Shown piece by piece: positions 29,805-32,359 of a stretch of DNA of 32,359 bases. A program made the translations under genes and the position numbers. The stretch comes from Candidatus Kaiserbacteria bacterium GW2011_GWA2_52_12 (GTDB taxonomy: Bacteria > Patescibacteriota > Minisyncoccia > Phycocordibacterales > UBA2100), in NCBI GenBank assembly GCA_001004345.1, contig LCQW01000010.1, positions 1 to 32,359 of the forward strand, written 5' to 3'. Position 1 is the first letter of the stretch, and each line of letters begins with the position of its first letter. The notes beneath the pieces were generated by a model, which was not told the origin of the DNA, made no database searches, and saw only the letters and a program-made list of their open reading frames with translations.

Positions 29805-30644
29805 ATGGTTATCTCATCCGAATTCGTCAGCCGCGAAGATATCCGCAACCGGAAATTCGGCGAAGTGTGGCACACGCTCATCCCGTACGTATTCAAAGAT
29901 GTGCCGGAATATTACGATGTGGGCAATGCGGTCGCATCGCTCGGCACCTATCCTCTATGGACGCGCACGTTTGCGAGAGTCGTCCATGCGCGTATGAATG
30001 ATCTGCCACGCGGCGCGAAAGTGCTCGACGTCGCCTCGGGAACGCACGACATACCGCTGCGGCTTCTTGCTATGAATCCTGGTCTCGAAGTTCATGCGGT
30101 TGACGGCTCTTCGGCAATGATCGCCGAGGGGCAGCGAATTGCGAAGGAGCGCAATTTCACCATCCATGCCCAGGTCTGCGATGCTCACTCACTACCGTTC
30201 CCCGATGCATCATTTGACGTGGTGACCATCCAATTCGCATCGCGACATCTTGAAGTCATACGAGCTTTTTCAGAGATATACCGTGTTCTCAAACCGGGCG
30301 GCTTATTTTGTCACAACGATATGCTGCGCCCGTCCTCACGCATCATTGAAGTGCCGTACCTGATATTTTTGCGTGCATCGGTGTGGTGCACCTCGCGATT
30401 ATTTGGCGCTTCCAAAGAAGCGAGGCGGTGCGTCGGCTATTTTGCCGATGCGATACATAATTTTTATACGCCCGAGGAAATGACAGCGCTGCTTTATGAA
30501 CTCGGCTTTACCAATGTTGCTAAAAGGAGCTTACTCACCGGCACCATGTGCTATCACATCGCACAAAAGTCGATGAAGGCGGATCGGTACTTGCTCGAAT
30601 TGTTCGCAGACCCTGTCCCTGAAGAACGGGCGACGATGAGGTGA
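29805..30644 (+). CDS. UbiE/COQ5-like class I SAM-dependent methyltransferase
   Basis: A 279-residue methyltransferase. The pattern DVPEYYDVGNAVASLGTYPLWTR resembles the N-terminus of UbiE/MenG. Motif I is VLDVASGTHDIPLRLL, where UbiE has SGTGD, so the second Gly is His here. VHAVDGSSAMIAEGQ, DAHSLPFPDASFDVVTIQFASRH and FSEIYRVLKPGGLF follow in order, and YFADAIHNFYTPEEM and LTGTMCYHIAQK match the C-terminal part. Quinone methylation is the family role, but I see no other quinone gene and most Patescibacteria lack that pathway, so the substrate is open. SAM is supplied by metK in this window. The start at 29805 is 45 bases after htpX. Confidence 0.82.
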   Translation: MVISSEFVSREDIRNRKFGEVWHTLIPYVFKDVPEYYDVGNAVASLGTYPLWTRTFARVVHARMNDLPRGAKVLDVASGTHDIPLRLLAMNPGLEVHAVDGSSAMIAEGQRIAKERNFTIHAQVCDAHSLPFPDASFDVVTIQFASRHLEVIRAFSEIYRVLKPGGLFCHNDMLRPSSRIIEVPYLIFLRASVWCTSRLFGASKEARRCVGYFADAIHNFYTPEEMTALLYELGFTNVAKRSLLTGTMCYHIAQKSMKADRYLLELFADPVPEERATMR

Positions 30645-30650
30645 TATCAT
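30642..30650 (+). promoter_or_regulatory. extended -10 promoter of the histidine kinase gene
   Basis: TGaTATCAT ends six bases before the ATG at 30657. Its TGa is the stop codon of the methyltransferase gene. Confidence 0.5.
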
Positions 30651-30656
30651 GACGGG

Positions 30657-32009
30657 ATGAAATTCTCTCTCCAACAAACGATACGGCGCGCACTCTCACG
30701 GATATTCGACAATCCGCAATTATTTCTCACGATAACGGTCGCACTCGCCATCGTTGTCTCCTTCGTCTATATCTCCGATCGATTCATCGGTATTGCGCGC
30801 GATGCGCAAGACCGGCTCGTCAATGTCCGCGTCGGCTCGCTGCAAGATGCGTTTACGCCGCTCGCCGCATCTTTTATCGACGATCCCGTGAAGCTGCAGG
30901 GCTTCATGCGCGGCATTGCCGAGCGGAACCCGACGATAACTGAATTCAATATCCTCGGATCGACGGGCGGTGAGTGGCGCATTGTGAACTCGCTCGATGA
31001 AAAACAAATCGGCACGACGCCGCAAGGGCAGGATTTCTTCCTCTCTCTGGCGACCGCCGATCCGACCAATTCATTTACGGTGGAAGAGGTACAAGGCACC
31101 GAGCGATTCTTTCGTACCGCACGGGCCATTACGAATGCGAGCGGGACGGTCATAGCGGTCGCGCTTACCCGCCAAACGCTCTCGGAGGCCGACCGCTCGA
31201 TTGCCGCGAGTATTCAAACGAGCGTTCTCATCCTCCTCATCATCCTCATCCTCCTATTATTTCTGTTCTTCCATCATGCTCGGATCATTGATTACACCGC
31301 CCTCTACCGGCGTCTCAAAGAAGTGGATTCTCTCAAAGACGATTTTATTTCTATGGCTTCGCATGAGCTGCGTGCGCCGCTCACGGTGATACGCGGCTAT
31401 ATCGACGAGCTAAAGCATGTACCCACTCTCAAGTCCGAAGCCGCCGATATGATAGATCGCATCGATCGCTCTGCGGATCACCTGAATCTACTTGTCGCCG
31501 ACATGCTCGACGTCGAGCGTATCGAGCAGGGGCGCATGTCATTCGACATGAAGCTCATCGATCCAAGCGCGGTCGTGCGCGAAGTGTGCGATTCTTTCCG
31601 TCCCGTGGCGGTGAAAAAAGGATTGACTATCAGCTGCGACATGCAAGAGGGGATCACCATACGCGCCGATGCAGGACGCCTACAGCAGATCATGACCAAC
31701 CTCATCGGCAATGCGGTCAAATATTCGGACAAGGGCGAAATCACCGTCACTTCGAAAGCCGAGCGTGACGATATCGTGTTCCGCGTGGGCGACAGCGGTA
31801 TCGGTATGACTGCCGAAGAGGTATCGCACCTTTTCAGCAAATTCAATCGCGCTCCCAGCGATCGCGTACGGAGTGAAGTCGGGACTGGTCTTGGCCTATG
31901 GATCACCAAGCAGTTGGTGGAGGCGATGAGCGGGAAGATATCTGTAGAATCCATCAAAGGCGTCGGTTCGCACTTCGTCGTGCAATTTCCAATTGTCCGC
32001 TCCTCGTGA
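30657..32009 (+). CDS. membrane sensor histidine kinase (orphan)
   Basis: A 450-residue two-component sensor. Transmembrane helices at about residues 21-43 and 185-207 enclose an extracytoplasmic sensor domain of about 140 residues of unrecognised type. The HisKA domain has FISMASHELRAPLTVIRGY with the phosphorylated His at residue 236. The ATPase domain has all boxes: NLIGNAVKYS (N), DSGIGM (G1), FSKF (F) and GTGLGLW (G2). No HAMP domain is evident; a short linker with YRRLKEVDSLKDD joins the second helix to HisKA. No response regulator gene is next to it in the window. The ATG at 30657 follows the methyltransferase by 12 bases. Confidence 0.95.
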   Translation: MKFSLQQTIRRALSRIFDNPQLFLTITVALAIVVSFVYISDRFIGIARDAQDRLVNVRVGSLQDAFTPLAASFIDDPVKLQGFMRGIAERNPTITEFNILGSTGGEWRIVNSLDEKQIGTTPQGQDFFLSLATADPTNSFTVEEVQGTERFFRTARAITNASGTVIAVALTRQTLSEADRSIAASIQTSVLILLIILILLLFLFFHHARIIDYTALYRRLKEVDSLKDDFISMASHELRAPLTVIRGYIDELKHVPTLKSEAADMIDRIDRSADHLNLLVADMLDVERIEQGRMSFDMKLIDPSAVVREVCDSFRPVAVKKGLTISCDMQEGITIRADAGRLQQIMTNLIGNAVKYSDKGEITVTSKAERDDIVFRVGDSGIGMTAEEVSHLFSKFNRAPSDRVRSEVGTGLGLWITKQLVEAMSGKISVESIKGVGSHFVVQFPIVRSS

Positions 32010-32075
32010 AGCCTGCAAGTGGAGATGTCTATGGACCCGTCCATACATTAGTTCCACAGTATGGCCGTGGCACAA

Positions 32076-32121
32076 GGGGCCGTAATCCCAAATAACGGGG
32101 ATGTTATTTGTGAACGGCCCC
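32076..32121. repeat. interrupted inverted repeat between convergent genes
   Basis: GGGGCCGT and ACGGCCCC form an outer eight-base-pair stem; inside it CAAATAAC and GTTATTTG form a second perfect eight-base-pair stem, with a six-base loop. It could end transcription from both sides, but no T-run follows. Its last base belongs to the stop codon of the minus-strand gene. Confidence 0.7.
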
Positions 32122-32359
32122 TATGCTGCGCCTGCGTCCTTGCGGCGCGTTCCGAGTATCGCGACGGCAATAATGGCAAACACACCAAAGCCCGTGAGTG
32201 CGATAGCAATCAGGTTGTTGCGCAACTCATCCAAAGGATCGCTTCTCGGCGTCTCGCCGATTAGCAGCGGAGTGAATTCGGCGGCCTGCGCGGTGAGCGC
32301 GAATCGTACGGACGGACTCTTGGCGATGATTTTGCCGGTCGCATCGACCGTCGCCACGT
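32121..32359 (-). CDS. C-terminal part of a membrane protein, cut by window edge
   Basis: Only the last 79 or so residues are present and the frame is open to the right edge. The visible part reads TVDATGKIIAKSPSVRFAL, then a polar stretch with PRSDPLDELRNN, one transmembrane helix (LIAIALTGFGVFAIIAVAIL) and a short cytoplasmic tail GTRRKDAGAA. A single helix near the C-terminus with a basic tail suggests an extracytoplasmic protein anchored at its end. I do not recognise the family. It is convergent with the histidine kinase gene. Confidence 0.65.
   Translation of the reverse strand, partial: VATVDATGKIIAKSPSVRFALTAQAAEFTPLLIGETPRSDPLDELRNNLIAIALTGFGVFAIIAVAILGTRRKDAGAA

Noticed and set aside
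31225-31265. CTCATC-rich low-complexity run in the histidine kinase gene
   Set aside because: It encodes the Leu/Ile-rich second transmembrane helix, so codon repetition explains it.

Overview
The window looks like a chromosomal segment of a Patescibacteria (CPR) bacterium, most likely a Parcubacteria-type lineage. This is inferred from several things. The genes are compact. Several start codons sit 6-8 bases after a -10 box (probable leaderless mRNAs). There is a membrane-anchored PaaX/Cas2-like protein of a type I associate with this group, short palindromic elements lie inside genes, and there is one giant secreted protein. TGA is used as a stop (genes ending at 6924 and 7762), so the code is the standard bacterial one and not the Gracilibacteria code. 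I see no rRNA, tRNA, CRISPR array, insertion sequence or prophage block.

Layout. 1-2.7 kb: the 3' part of alanine dehydrogenase, a terminator, then glmS followed by a decayed second copy of its 3' tail and a perfect 42-bp palindrome. 2.8-4.5 kb (minus strand): a small membrane protein and metK, the latter behind a SAM riboswitch whose expression platform appears to hide a ribosome binding site. 4.5-7.8 kb (plus): yvcK, nth, a HAD phosphatase and a MutY-like glycosylase, closely packed. 8.0-9.4 kb: a Glu/Leu/Phe/Val-type dehydrogenase with a strong Shine-Dalgarno site. 9.4-14.2 kb (minus): two small membrane proteins, then the run secG, solute-binding protein, RNase J. 14.2-16.4 kb (plus): groES-groEL from a sigma70-type promoter. 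16.5-17.5 kb (minus): the PaaX/Cas2-like gene between two related palindromes, and a small coiled-coil gene.

17.65-27.4 kb is one gene for a secreted protein of about 3,245 residues. It has a signal peptide, a Cys-rich head, coiled coils, and four recognisable folded modules joined by long Pro/Ala linkers: one like a domain of phage structural proteins, one RlpA-like, one M15-peptidase-like and one alpha/beta-hydrolase-like. It is probably a cell-envelope or surface-attack enzyme. Small coiled-coil genes sharing a TKDD motif lie on either side of it. 27.4-30.6 kb (plus): coiled-coil gene, lemA, a NUDIX hydrolase, htpX and a UbiE-like methyltransferase. 30.6-32.4 kb: an orphan membrane histidine kinase and, convergent to it, the C-terminal end of another membrane protein cut by the window edge.

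The main themes are cell-envelope biology (glmS, giant protein, lemA/htpX, secG, histidine kinase), amino-acid and SAM metabolism (ald, gdh, metK), protein folding (groESL) and DNA repair (nth, mutY-like). The two most unusual regulatory signals are the SAM riboswitch with a Shine-Dalgarno mimic and the repeated pattern of -10 boxes placed directly in front of start codons.
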